DNA from: Pararhizobium_B sp963838155 | Lineage (GTDB): Bacteria; Pseudomonadota; Alphaproteobacteria; Rhizobiales; Rhizobiaceae | Direction of reading: 5' to 3' | Length of the DNA stretch: 64,000 nt | Assembly (NCBI GenBank): GCA_963838155.1 | Contig: CAWIQE010000013.1 | Span: 218,366 to 282,365, forward strand | Shown: piece by piece, positions 1-7,977 of the stretch | Position numbering within the stretch: the first letter of the stretch is position 1 | Layout: every line of letters begins with the position of its first letter | Program-made: the position numbers and the translations under genes | Notes under the pieces: generated by a model | What the model was told of the DNA's origin: nothing | The model's input: only the letters and a program-made list of their open reading frames with translations | Databases searched by the model: none

Positions 1-352
1 CCCAGTCCATGCCGTAGCCGACGAGGATCGCCAGCCCGGTCGGGACCAGGATCCAGCCCGACTTGCCGAAATTCGTCATCGCCGCGGCATAGGCGACGAG
101 CCCCGCCGGCCATTCCCCGCGATAGCTCCCGACGGGCAGGTCGAAGACGCTGCCGACGAGCACCACGACGAAGGCCGTCACCAGAAAATAGCGGGCCCAA
201 TGGATCCGCGGCCGATGGCTGCGCCTGCCCAGACGGGCCCGGAGGAAGCGATGGCCGGAGCGGACGTTGGCGCCGAAGCGCCTGTGGACCGGGCTGCGTC
301 CGGCGCGCGCGCCGTCGGGCCGTTCCGGAAGATCGTGCGCTCCCTCGTCCAT
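1..352 (-). CDS. PAP2-like membrane phosphatase, N-terminal fragment (runs off window)
   Basis: An open minus-strand frame from an ATG at 352 reads to the window edge without a stop, giving about 117 residues. A basic, Arg-rich cytoplasmic head of about 45 residues is followed by a hydrophobic segment (YFLVTAFVVVLVGSVF). Next comes a stretch containing TNFGKSGWILVPTG and the start of a second membrane helix. The FGKSxWIL pattern ahead of a helix is what I associate with rhizobial PAP2-superfamily lipid phosphatases. The catalytic motifs would lie beyond the window, so the assignment rests on this N-terminal signature only. It begins 23 bp after the leuB stop on the same strand and is probably co-transcribed with it. 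Confidence 0.55.
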   Translation of the reverse strand, partial: MDEGAHDLPERPDGARAGRSPVHRRFGANVRSGHRFLRARLGRRSHRPRIHWARYFLVTAFVVVLVGSVFDLPVGSYRGEWPAGLVAYAAAMTNFGKSGWILVPTGLAILVGYGMDW

Positions 353-375
353 CGGCGTCGTCCCTGCCGCGGGCG

Positions 376-1482
376 TCAGCCGGCGCGGTACCTTGCGATC
401 ACGGCGTCGCCCATCGCGCCCGTTCCGACCTCTTGCTTGCCGGGGGACATGATGTCGCCGGTCCTCAGGCCCTCGTCGAGGACCGCGGCGATCGCCGCCT
501 CGAGGCGGTCCGCCTCGGCGATCATGCCGAAGGAATAGCGCAGGCACATGGCGAAGGAGGCGATCATGGCGATCGGGTTGGCCAGGCCCTTGCCGGCGAT
601 GTCCGGGGCGGAGCCGTGCACGGGCTCGTAGAGGGCCTTGCGCGTGCCGGTCTTCGCGTCCGGCGCGCCGAGGGAGGCGGAGGGCAGCATGCCGAGCGAG
701 CCGGTCAGCATGGCGGCGACGTCGGAGAGCAGGTCGCCGAACAGATTGTCGGTCACGATGACGTCGAACTGCTTGGGATTGCGCACGAGCTGCATCCCGC
801 CGGCGTCGGCCAGCATGTGCGAGAGCTCCACGTCCGGGTAATGCGCCTTGTGACAGGCGGTCATCACCTCGTTCCACAGCACGCCGGACTTCATGACGTT
901 GCGCTTTTCCATCGAGCAGACGCGATTCTGCCGCGTGCGGGCCAGTTCGAAGGCGACGCCGCCGATGCGCTCGATCTCGTAGGTGTCGTAGACCTGGGTG
1001 TCGATGCCGCGCTTCTGGCCGTTGCCGAGATCGACGATCTCCTTGGGCTCGCCGAAATAGGTTCCGCCGGTCAGCTCGCGCACGATCAGGATGTCGAGCC
1101 CTTCGACCAGCTCGCGCTTCAGCGAGGAGGAGTCGGCGAGCGCCGGGTAGCAGATCGCCGGCCGCAGGTTGGCGAAGAGTTCCATGTCCTTGCGCAGGCG
1201 AAGCAGCCCGGCCTCGGGCCGCACCTCGTAGGGCACCGCGTCCCATTTCGGGCCGCCGACGGCGCCGAAGAGCACGGCATCGGCGGCCATCGCCGTCTTC
1301 ATGTCGTCTTCGGAGATCGCCTTGCCGTGGGCGTCGTAGGCGGAACCGCCGACGAGGCCTTCCTCGGTCTCGAAGCCCGCGCCCTCATCGGAATTCATGA
1401 CCGCGATGAGCTTGCGCAGCTCGGCCATCGCCTCGGGGCCGATACCGTCGCCGGGAAGGAGGAAAAGCTTGCGGGCCGCCAT
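376..1482 (-). CDS. leuB: 3-isopropylmalate dehydrogenase
   Basis: This is a 368-residue NAD-dependent decarboxylating dehydrogenase that oxidises 3-isopropylmalate in leucine synthesis, in the cytoplasm. The N-terminus MAARKLFLLPGDGIGPE carries the family's GDGIGPE motif. The body holds the substrate-binding RxxxxLRLRKDM(E) segment and VTDNLFGDLLSDVAAMLTGS, with the metal-binding Asp residues. GSAPDIAGKGLANP follows near the C-terminus. Length is normal for the family. The ATG at 1482 was chosen because the frame stays open to 1647, but the extra 55 codons are read through a repeat element (TENRFPLFL) and are not homologous. leuD lies upstream on the same strand, with that repeat between them. 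Confidence 0.97.
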   Translation of the reverse strand: MAARKLFLLPGDGIGPEAMAELRKLIAVMNSDEGAGFETEEGLVGGSAYDAHGKAISEDDMKTAMAADAVLFGAVGGPKWDAVPYEVRPEAGLLRLRKDMELFANLRPAICYPALADSSSLKRELVEGLDILIVRELTGGTYFGEPKEIVDLGNGQKRGIDTQVYDTYEIERIGGVAFELARTRQNRVCSMEKRNVMKSGVLWNEVMTACHKAHYPDVELSHMLADAGGMQLVRNPKQFDVIVTDNLFGDLLSDVAAMLTGSLGMLPSASLGAPDAKTGTRKALYEPVHGSAPDIAGKGLANPIAMIASFAMCLRYSFGMIAEADRLEAAIAAVLDEGLRTGDIMSPGKQEVGTGAMGDAVIARYRAG

Positions 1483-1498
1483 GGTCTCGTTGTCCTGC

Positions 1499-1609
1499 TG
1501 GAGCGCTCCCAGGAAAAGTGGAAACCGGTTTTCCGTTCGGATGCGCGTGAAAATAATGGGATAGGGCCTGCCCGCGATTCCGTGAAGCGCGGACTGGCTC
1601 CAAGCTCTA
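1499..1609 (-). repeat. Family A palindromic repeat (RIME-like), copy 1
   Basis: Reverse-oriented copy of the dispersed element also found near 14.9, 25.7, 44.2, 47.4, 51.7 and 54.8 kb. Read on the minus strand it has a 5' arm (GTCCGCG, a loop with TTCACGGAAT, CGCGGGC) and a 3' arm (a cttccgg-like half, GGAAAACCGG, TTTCCACTTTTCCTGG, GAGCGCTC). It fills the leuB-leuD gap. Confidence 0.85.
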
Positions 1610-1681
1610 ACGGCTGCCTCATTAGACCCGGCGGGCCGGCTTTTCAACCGCTACCGCCGGCCGGTGCACGGCGCAGCGGGT

Positions 1682-2287
1682 TCAGGCCCAGGGCCGGCGC
1701 TCGGCGAGACCGGACTCGAAGCCGTCGATCTTCGCGGCCTTTTCGAGGGTGAGGGCGATGTCGTCGAGCCCGTTCAGGAGGCAATGCTTCCTGAAGGGGT
1801 CGATCTCGAACGTCACGACGCCGCCGTCCGGCCCGCGAATTTCCTGGGCCTCCAGGTCGACCGTGAGCGTCGCGTTGGAGCCGCGCTCGGCGTCGTCCAT
1901 CAGCTTGTCGAGGTCCTCCTGGCTGACCGTGACGGGCAGCAGGCCGTTCTTGAAGCAGTTGTTGTAGAAGATGTCGGCGAAGCTCGTCGATATGACGCAG
2001 CGGATGCCGAAGTCGGCCAGCGCCCAGGGCGCGTGCTCGCGCGACGAGCCGCAGCCGAAATTACCGCCGGCGACGAGGATCTTCGCGCTGCGGTAGGCGG
2101 GCTTGTTCAGGACGAAATCCGGGTTCTCGCTGCCGTCTTCCCGGTAGCGCTGCTCGGCGAAGAGGCCCTTGCCGAGGCCGGTTCGCTTGATCGTCTTCAG
2201 ATAGTCCTTGGGGATGATCATGTCGGTGTCGATGTTGACCACCGGAAGGGGGGCCGCGACGCCCGTGACCGTTTCGAACTTCTGCAT
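1682..2287 (-). CDS. leuD: 3-isopropylmalate dehydratase small subunit
   Basis: This 201-residue small (swivel) subunit of isopropylmalate isomerase pairs with LeuC, which is not in this window, to interconvert 2- and 3-isopropylmalate. It begins MQKFETVTGVAAPLPVVNIDTDMIIPKDYLKT. The NIDTDMIIP and NFGCGSSREHAPWAL motifs are diagnostic of LeuD. Length is exactly typical. The ATG at 2287 is used because upstream codons of the open frame do not resemble the family. It lies on the same strand as leuB about 200 bp downstream, so the two leu genes probably share a transcript interrupted by a palindromic repeat. Confidence 0.97.
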   Translation of the reverse strand: MQKFETVTGVAAPLPVVNIDTDMIIPKDYLKTIKRTGLGKGLFAEQRYREDGSENPDFVLNKPAYRSAKILVAGGNFGCGSSREHAPWALADFGIRCVISTSFADIFYNNCFKNGLLPVTVSQEDLDKLMDDAERGSNATLTVDLEAQEIRGPDGGVVTFEIDPFRKHCLLNGLDDIALTLEKAAKIDGFESGLAERRPWA

Positions 2288-2412
2288 GTTTCGGATCCCG
2301 CTTGCTTTCGTCCACGTCCGACAGGCTGTAGCAAAGCCGGCAGCGGAAAAGAAGTGCAAATCGAAAGCGCCGCCGTTGCCGGCGGCGCCGAGGCGGGTCC
2401 GTCCCGGCGGGA

Positions 2413-2685
2413 TCAGGCGTCGACGGTCACGCCGCTGCCATCGCTCCAGGCGTGGCCGGAACGCCAGGCCTGCAGGGTCCGCGCGACGCGCTGCGTCTGG
2501 CGGGGAAGCTGAAGCCGGTCGAGGCCGATGCGGACAAAGGGCGAGAGCTTCGCGACGGCGATCCCCGCGCATGCCGCGAAGACGACCAGGCCGATGACGG
2601 CGAAGCTGAAGGTCGCGGCGACCGCGAAGGCGAAGGCGGTGACCGTCAGGCCGGCGACCGTGGTGAAGGCACGAAAGGAGTGCAT
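2413..2685 (-). CDS. Small hypothetical membrane protein (90 aa)
   Basis: This is a 90-residue protein upstream of leuD on the same strand. Residues about 5-47 form one or two hydrophobic helices rich in Ala, Phe and Val (TVTAFAFAVAATFSFAVIGL and a following Ala/Val stretch). A basic, polar tail follows (RIGLDRLQLPRQTQR). A plausible ribosome site (GGGAAA) precedes the ATG. Nothing links it to a known family. It ends about 125 bp before leuD. It could be an inner-membrane protein anchored with its basic tail in the cytoplasm. Membrane character is visible, function is unknown. Confidence 0.6.
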   Translation of the reverse strand: MHSFRAFTTVAGLTVTAFAFAVAATFSFAVIGLVVFAACAGIAVAKLSPFVRIGLDRLQLPRQTQRVARTLQAWRSGHAWSDGSGVTVDA

Positions 2686-2750
2686 GACGATTTCCCTGCT
2701 GAAATTTTCTGAAGCTTAAGTGCGGTCCAAACGCGGCGGTTCAACGGCAG

Positions 2751-2811
2751 GTTCGTTACACGGCATTCACGAATCGGCCCGTTCGATTACATTGTGTTCA
2801 CGAATCGCTCC
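2751..2811. repeat. Imperfect tandem direct repeat, 2 x about 30 bp
   Basis: Two adjacent units start GTTCG and end TTCACGAATCG: 2751-2780 and 2781-2811. They share GTTCG(a)TTACA, a variable centre, and the identical TTCACGAATCG. They lie in the divergent gap between the small membrane protein and the citE-like gene. Two equal phased copies suggest a regulator binding direct repeats. Confidence 0.6.
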
Positions 2812-2948
2812 GGGGGACGGAATTCGACCGGATTCGGGGCCGGTTCGGGCGTCGGGAGCCGACCCTCGGCGGCCGCCCTCGCGAGCCGATGCGCGGGGTG
2901 CGGCGACGGCCCTTGCGTCCCGCGGCCGGGGCGGGCAAGAGTGGGCAA

Positions 2949-3864
2949 ATGTCCAATCTGTGCGATCACCGCCCCATACGGCCGCGCCGCTCGGTCCTCT
3001 ACGTGCCCGCCGGGAACGGACGGGCGCTCGAGAAATCGCTGGGCCTCGATGCCGACGCGGTGATCTACGACCTGGAGGATTCGACGCCGCCGGAGGGCAA
3101 GGCGGAGGCGCGGGAGGCGCTGGCGGCCTTCTTTCGCGCCCACGGCCGGGAGCGGAGGCGGCATCGAGCGGATCATCCGCATCAACGCGCTCTCCTCGCC
3201 CTTCGGGACCGAGGACCTGATGACGGCAAGGGGCTGCCGGCCGGACGCGATCCTTTTGCCGAAGGTCTCGCGGGTCGAGGACGTCCGCGAGGTCGAAGCC
3301 GCGCTCGGCGAGATGGACGCGCCGGAAAGCCTGCGGCTCTGGGCGATGATCGAGACGCCGCTCGGCGTCCTCGACGCCGGGCGCATCGCGATGGAGGGAC
3401 GGCGCCCCGACGCCAGGCTCGACGCCTTCGTCGCGGGCACCAACGACCTCGTCAAGGAAACCGGCGTTTCGGCGGGCGCGGGCCGGGTCCATCTCCGGTC
3501 CTGGCTGATGCAGATCGTGCTGGCGGCGCGGGCGGGCGGGCTGGACGCGATCGACGGCGTCTACAACGATTTCCGCGATGCCGACGGCTTCCGGCGGGAA
3601 TGCGAGGCCGGAGCGGCCATGGGCTTCGACGGAAAGTCGCTGATCCACCCGGCGCAGCTCGCGCCGGCGAACGCCGCGTTCGACGTCGACGCCGAAGCGC
3701 TCGCGGATGCGAAGGCCGTGGCGGCGGCGTTCGCCCGCCCGGAGAATGCGGCAAAGGGCGTCATCGCGCTTCACGGCCGGATGGTCGAGCGGCTGCATCT
3801 CGATTCGGCGCGGCGGCTCATCGCCAGGGCGGAGGCGATCGCGAAACGGCGCGATGGCCCGTGA
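2949..3864 (+). pseudogene. HpcH/HpaI aldolase / citrate lyase beta-like (CoA ester lyase), frameshifted
   Basis: The 5' part starts at the ATG at 2949 (MSNLCDHRPIRPRRSVLYVP) and shows the CitE-type opening RSVLYVPAGNGRALEKS and YDLEDSTPPEGK. Its frame turns to nonsense after about 3150. The family sequence resumes one frame over with IERIIRINALSSPFGTEDL and continues to 3864 with PKVSRVEDV, WAMIETPLGVLDAG, GTNDLVKETG and GFDGKSLIHPAQ. Dropping one base near 3153 restores a continuous protein of about 304 residues, the normal size. Such enzymes cleave or form malyl-, citramalyl- or related CoA esters; the substrate here is unknown. Either a real single-base insertion has inactivated the gene or this is a sequencing error. 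All motifs beyond the shift are intact, so any inactivation is recent. Confidence 0.85.
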
Positions 3865-3887
3865 AGCCGGCCCAATCGAGCGTCCGG

Positions 3888-4310
3888 TCAGGCCGCGGCG
3901 GCTTCGATGCGCTCCATGTCGGCGTCCGAGAGACCGAAATGATGGCCGATCTCGTGGATCAGGACATGGGTGATGATGTCGCCGAGCGTCTCTTCGTTCT
4001 CGGCCCAGTAGTCGAGGATCGGCCGGCGGTAGAGCGAGATGGTGTTCGGCAGCTGGCCGGTGCTGACCGTGAACCGCTGGCCGAGGCCCTCGCCCTCGAA
4101 GAGGCCGAGCAGGTCGAACGGGGTGTCGAGCGCCATGTCCTCGACGATGTCGTCGGAGGGGAAGTCGCTGATCTGAATGACGACTTCCACGCTCAATGCC
4201 CGGAATTCCCCGGGCAGGCGGGCGTAGGCCTCGCGTGCCAGGGACTCGAATTCTTCCAGCGACGGTGCATGACGTCCCGCCCAGTCTGCGGTCTGATCGA
4301 CTTCCGCCAT
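3888..4310 (-). CDS. Metallopeptidase family protein (zincin-like, HExGH)
   Basis: This 140-residue protein carries HVLIHEIGHHFGLSD near its C-terminus. That is an HExxH zinc site with a third potential ligand, as in the small 'metallopeptidase family' proteins (former DUF1025) common in alphaproteobacteria. The N-terminal half has SLEEFESLAREAYARLPGEFR followed by VVIQISDFPSDD, both typical of the family. No signal peptide is seen, so it is probably cytosolic. The ATG at 4310 gives the family's usual start. Peptidase activity has not been shown for the group as far as I know. It is convergent with the frameshifted citE-like gene, 23 bp apart. Confidence 0.85.
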   Translation of the reverse strand: MAEVDQTADWAGRHAPSLEEFESLAREAYARLPGEFRALSVEVVIQISDFPSDDIVEDMALDTPFDLLGLFEGEGLGQRFTVSTGQLPNTISLYRRPILDYWAENEETLGDIITHVLIHEIGHHFGLSDADMERIEAAAA

Positions 4311-4381
4311 TCGCGCCTCTTGCAGGTTTCCGAGCGCATATAGGCGCTGCCGGGCCGGAATGCGAGGGCCTGGCGGGGGCC

Positions 4382-5299
4382 TCAGCCGGACGCGGCTTTC
4401 GAGATGCGCGCGAGCTCGCCGATGATGCCGCGGCGGAAGACGAGGACGCAGGCGATGAAGATCAGGCCGATCACCACCTGCACCCAGGAGCCGATGCTGG
4501 CCAGCTCGTGCTCCAGCGTGACGACGGTGACGGCTCCGGCGACCGGGCCGAACACCGTTCCCATCCCGCCGAGAAGGGTCATGAGAACGACCGTGCCCGA
4601 CGTCGTCCAGTGCAGGTCGGTGAGCGAGGCGAACTGGAAGACGATCGCCTTGGTCGCCCCGGCCATGCCGGCGAGGGCGGCGGAAAGGACGAAGGCCGTG
4701 AGCTTGAAGCGGTCGACGTTGTAGCCGAGCGACAGGGCCCGCGCCTCGTTCTCCCGGATGGCCTGGAGGACCTGCCCGAAAGGCGAATGGATGGTGCGGT
4801 AGACGACCCAGAAGCCGAAGAGGAAGACGGCCGCGACGAAATAGTACATGTCGAGCGACCGGTTCAGGTCGAAGATGCCGAGGAGGTGGCCGCGCGGAAT
4901 GCCCTGCAGTCCGTTCTCGCCGCCGGTGAAGGGCAGCTGCAGGCCGAGGAAATAGATGATCTGGGCGAGCGCCAGCGTGATCATGGCGAAGTAGATGCCC
5001 TGGCGGCGGATGGCGAGGGCGCCGACGAGATAGCCGAGCATGGCGGCGACGAGCGTTCCGCAGGCGATGCCGAGGAGCGGCGGGAAGCCCCATTCCTTGA
5101 TCGTGTGGCCGGCGACGTAGGCGGCGCTGCCGAAGAAGGCGGCGTGGCCGAAGGACAGCAGGCCCGTATAGCCGAGCAGCAGGTTGAAGGCGCAGGCGAA
5201 GAGCGCGAAGCACATCAGCTGCATCGCGAAGACCGGGTAGACGTAGGCCGGGGCGGTGAGGACGGCGGCGAGGAGGACGACCCAGAGTATCCTGTTCAT
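4382..5299 (-). CDS. livM: Branched-chain amino acid ABC transporter permease LivM
   Basis: This is a 305-residue polytopic inner-membrane permease of the LivM type. Recognisable segments are MQLMCFALFACAFNLLLGYT, GLLSFGHAAFFGSAAYVAGH, the cytoplasmic coupling region IRENEARALSLGYNVDRFKL, and LLGGMGTVFGPVAGAV, all conserved in LivM/BraE. With LivH it forms the transmembrane pathway for amino acids or related solutes. It is the last gene of the operon, 10 bp after livH. Family specificity is broader than Leu/Ile/Val (amides and aromatic acids are also carried), so the substrate is inferred only from the family name. Confidence 0.95.
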   Translation of the reverse strand: MNRILWVVLLAAVLTAPAYVYPVFAMQLMCFALFACAFNLLLGYTGLLSFGHAAFFGSAAYVAGHTIKEWGFPPLLGIACGTLVAAMLGYLVGALAIRRQGIYFAMITLALAQIIYFLGLQLPFTGGENGLQGIPRGHLLGIFDLNRSLDMYYFVAAVFLFGFWVVYRTIHSPFGQVLQAIRENEARALSLGYNVDRFKLTAFVLSAALAGMAGATKAIVFQFASLTDLHWTTSGTVVLMTLLGGMGTVFGPVAGAVTVVTLEHELASIGSWVQVVIGLIFIACVLVFRRGIIGELARISKAASG

Positions 5300-5309
5300 C
5301 GGGGCGCCC

Positions 5310-6206
5310 TCAGCTCTGCCGGCCGAAGAGGCCGGCGGGCCTGACGAGCAGCACGACGACCATCAGCAGGAAGATGACGGTGTTGGCCGCCGGCGCGTAG
5401 AACACCTTGGTGATGCCCTCGATCAGGCCCAGGGCCAGCCCGGAGACGATGGCGCCCATGATCGATCCCATGCCGCCGATGACGACGACCGCGAAGACGA
5501 TGATGATGATGTCGGCCCCCATCAGCGGGCTGACCGAGTAGATCGGCGCGGCGAGGACGCCGGCGAGGCCGGCAAGCGCGGTGCCGAAGCCGAAGGTGAT
5601 CGTCACCATGCGCGGCACGTTGATGCCGAAGGCCTGGACGAGCTCGGGATTTTCCGTGCCGGCGCGCAGATAGGCGCCGATCCGGGTGCGTTCGATGACG
5701 TACCAGGTGGCGAAGCAGACGATCAGCGAGAAGACGATGACGAAGAGGCGGTATTTCGGGAACATCATGAAGCCGAGGTCGACGATCCCGTGCAGCGACG
5801 CCGGCATGGCCGGATAGGGCGTGCCGGAAATGTTGAAGAAATTGGAGAAGACGCCCTGCAGCACCAGCGCGATGCCGAATGTCAGGAGCAGGCCGTAGAT
5901 ATGGTCGAGGTCGTAGAGCCAGCGCAGCATGGTGCGCTCGATGGCGATGCCGATCAGCCCGACGACCAGCGGCGCGATGACGAGCGCCGGCCAGAAGCCG
6001 AGGTGCAGGGCGTCGAGGCCGATCCACGAGCCGAGGTAGCTGTAGATGATCAGCGCGACGAAGGCGCCGAGCATGTAGAGCGCGCCATGGGCGAAATTGA
6101 TGACGTTGAGCATGCCGAAGATGACGGCGAGCCCGAGGCTGAGCATGGCGTAGAAGACACCGTTGTTGAGGCCCAGCATGCCCTGGGCGAGGATCAGCCG
6201 CATCAT
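5310..6206 (-). CDS. livH: Branched-chain amino acid ABC transporter permease LivH
   Basis: This 298-residue LivH-type permease starts MMRLILAQGMLGLNNGVFYAMLSLGLAVIFG. It has the conserved NFAHGALYMLGAF segment, the IERTMLRWLYDLD region and IGGMGSIMGAIVSG near the C-terminus. Several hydrophobic helices span the protein. It pairs with LivM downstream and with the ATPases LivF and LivG upstream. The order livG-livF-livH-livM is on one strand with gaps of 46 bp (F-H) and 10 bp (H-M). Normal length, no anomalies. Confidence 0.95.
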   Translation of the reverse strand: MMRLILAQGMLGLNNGVFYAMLSLGLAVIFGMLNVINFAHGALYMLGAFVALIIYSYLGSWIGLDALHLGFWPALVIAPLVVGLIGIAIERTMLRWLYDLDHIYGLLLTFGIALVLQGVFSNFFNISGTPYPAMPASLHGIVDLGFMMFPKYRLFVIVFSLIVCFATWYVIERTRIGAYLRAGTENPELVQAFGINVPRMVTITFGFGTALAGLAGVLAAPIYSVSPLMGADIIIIVFAVVVIGGMGSIMGAIVSGLALGLIEGITKVFYAPAANTVIFLLMVVVLLVRPAGLFGRQS

Positions 6207-6252
6207 GGGGTCGGTCTTCCTTTTGCTGTCATGGCGGTTGCCTCGTCTCCTG

Positions 6253-6987
6253 TCAGACGCTCAGATACCGGTTGAGCCGATCCATGTTGGCGGGCACGTC
6301 GGCCGCCTCGATCTGGTCGATGACCCGCCCGTGCTCGATCACGTAGTGCCGGTCGGCGAGCGGCGCGGCGAAGCGGAAGTTCTGCTCGACCAGGACGACG
6401 GTCAAGCCGCGCTCCTTCAGCCGGACGACGATTTCCCCGAGGCGCTTGACGATGACCGGCGCCAGGCCCTCCGTCATCTCGTCGAGCAGCAGCAGCCTCG
6501 CCCCCGTCCGCAGGATGCGGGCGATGGCCAGCATCTGCTGTTCGCCGCCGGACAGGCGCGTGCCCATGCGGCGGCGCACCTCCCTCAGGTTGGGGAACAT
6601 GTCGTAGATCTCGTCGACCTCCATGCCGCCGGGGCCCACGGTGGGCGGCAGGAGCAGGTTCTCCTCCACCGTCAGGGTGGAGAAGATGCCGCGTTCCTCG
6701 GGGCAGTAGCCGATGAGGCCGAGATGGGCGATGCGGTGGGTGGGCAGGGAGACGATCTCCGTGCCGCGCACCCGGATCGATCCGGACCGGCGGTCGACGA
6801 GGCCGAGAAGCGCCTTCAGCGTCGTCGTGCGCCCGGCGCCGTTGCGCCCGATGAGGGTCGCGACCTCGCCCTCGCGGAGATCGAGGTCGATGCCGTGGAG
6901 GATGTGCGATTCGCCGTAATGCGCGTGGAGATCGCGCACGCGGAGCAATTCGCCGGCCGCGGCCTCTCTTGCCGCCTCGGCGGTCAT
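6253..6987 (-). CDS. livF: Branched-chain amino acid ABC transporter ATPase LivF (variant Walker A)
   Basis: This 244-residue ABC ATPase is of the LivF type. It has LRVRDLHAHYGESHILHGID, the Walker A region LIGRNGAGRTTTL, the signature RLSGGEQQMLAIAR, Walker B LLLLDEMTEGLAP and the switch region VVLVEQNF. The Walker A lysine is replaced by arginine (GRNGAGRT instead of GKT or GKS); the codon is plainly CGC. This Lys normally contacts the ATP phosphates. I recall Arg variants in some LivF-like proteins, so the protein may still work with LivG supplying the canonical site. Its start overlaps the livG stop by 4 bp (ATGA), indicating translational coupling. Confidence 0.93.
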   Translation of the reverse strand: MTAEAAREAAAGELLRVRDLHAHYGESHILHGIDLDLREGEVATLIGRNGAGRTTTLKALLGLVDRRSGSIRVRGTEIVSLPTHRIAHLGLIGYCPEERGIFSTLTVEENLLLPPTVGPGGMEVDEIYDMFPNLREVRRRMGTRLSGGEQQMLAIARILRTGARLLLLDEMTEGLAPVIVKRLGEIVVRLKERGLTVVLVEQNFRFAAPLADRHYVIEHGRVIDQIEAADVPANMDRLNRYLSV

Positions 6988-7751
6988 GGCTCGCTCATCT
7001 CTTCGGGCGTGGTTCCCATATAGGCCTCCATTACGGCGGGGTCCCTGGATACGGTGTCGTAGGGTCCTTCCGCCAGGATCTCGCCGCGGTTGAGCACGGT
7101 GATGGTGTCGGCCAGCGTCGAGACGACGCCGAGATTGTGCTCGACCATGAGTATCGAGCGGCCGGCGGAAACCTCGCGGATGAGGTCGGTGACCCGGCCG
7201 ACGTCCTCCGTGCCCATGCCCTGCGTCGGCTCGTCGAGGAGCATCAGCTTGGGGTCGAGCGCCAGCGTCGTGGCGATCTCCAGCGCGCGCTTGCGGCCGT
7301 AGGCCAGCGAAACGGCGCGATCGTCGGCGAAATCGCGCAGGCCGACGGCGGCGAGCTTGTCCATCGCCTCGTCGTGCAGCTGGTCGAGGACGCGTGCCGA
7401 CTGCCAGAAGCGGTAGGACACGTCGAGGCGGCGCTGCAGGGCCAGCCGGACGTTCTGCAGCGCCGTCAGGTGCGGGAACACCGCGGAGATCTGAAACGAG
7501 CGGATGATGCCGAGGCCGGCGATCTCGGCCGGCTTCCAGCGGGTGATGTCGCGCCCCTCGAAGAGAATGCGGCCGGCCGTCGGCGTGTGGAACTTGGTCA
7601 GCAGGTTGAAGACCGTCGTCTTGCCGGCCCCGTTCGGCCCGATCAGGGCGTGTATCCTGCCCCGTTCGATGTTCAGGTCGACATCGTTCACGGCGACGAA
7701 CCCGCCGAAGCTCTTCGAAAGGCCGCGCACCTCGAGAATGTGATCCGCCAT
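6984..7751 (-). CDS. livG: Branched-chain amino acid ABC transporter ATPase LivG
   Basis: This is a 255-residue ABC ATPase with a canonical Walker A (LIGPNGAGKTTVFNLL). It has the LivG insert region (FQISAVFPHLTALQNVRLAL), signature SLAYGRKRALEIATTLA, Walker B KLMLLDEPTQGMG and EHNLGVV. The start is placed at the ATG at 7751 (MADHILEVRGLSKSFGGF). An upstream in-frame ATG at 7820 begins inside a family B repeat (MWADFSKRMGTIRLGQTTR) and is not homologous sequence. The repeat separates livG from the binding-protein gene, so livG translation must start after it. Confidence 0.95.
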   Translation of the reverse strand: MADHILEVRGLSKSFGGFVAVNDVDLNIERGRIHALIGPNGAGKTTVFNLLTKFHTPTAGRILFEGRDITRWKPAEIAGLGIIRSFQISAVFPHLTALQNVRLALQRRLDVSYRFWQSARVLDQLHDEAMDKLAAVGLRDFADDRAVSLAYGRKRALEIATTLALDPKLMLLDEPTQGMGTEDVGRVTDLIREVSAGRSILMVEHNLGVVSTLADTITVLNRGEILAEGPYDTVSRDPAVMEAYMGTTPEEMSEP

Positions 7752-7767
7752 GTCGTCGTCCCGCCTG

Positions 7768-7883
7768 GTGGTCTGACCCAAACGGATGGTACCCATCCGT
7801 TTGGAAAAGTCAGCCCACAAGCCATTGATCTGGTGGGGCGATTTTTCCCAACAGATGGTACCATCTGTCAGGATCGCACCACT
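7768..7883 (-). repeat. Family B repeat (GGTACC double palindrome), copy 1
   Basis: A 116-bp element bounded by GTGGTC and CACCACT, inverted relative to the copy at 44.3 kb. It contains the perfect 18-bp palindrome ACAGATGGTACCATCTGT. A second palindrome has arms AAACGGATGG and CCATCCGTTT. Between them lie nested GGAAAA/TTTTCC and CCCAC/GTGGG arms. It sits between the solute-binding-protein gene and livG in the liv operon. Confidence 0.85.
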
Positions 7884-7977
7884 GGTGATGCCGGCATGCC
7901 GTTCCGGCCGGGCGCGAAGCCCGGCCCGGCCCGATTGCGTGCAGCCGCCGCCGCCGGGGCGGCAGCGGCCGGTTCGC

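Noticed and set aside
376..1647. Longer leuB reading with 55 extra N-terminal residues
   Set aside because: The additional codons run through a family A repeat (TENRFPLFL) and do not resemble LeuB; the ATG at 1482 gives the normal 368-residue enzyme.
7752..7820. Longer livG start (MWADFSKRMGTI...)
   Set aside because: The same peptide is encoded by another copy of the repeat at 44365; it is translated repeat DNA, and homology starts at the ATG at 7751.
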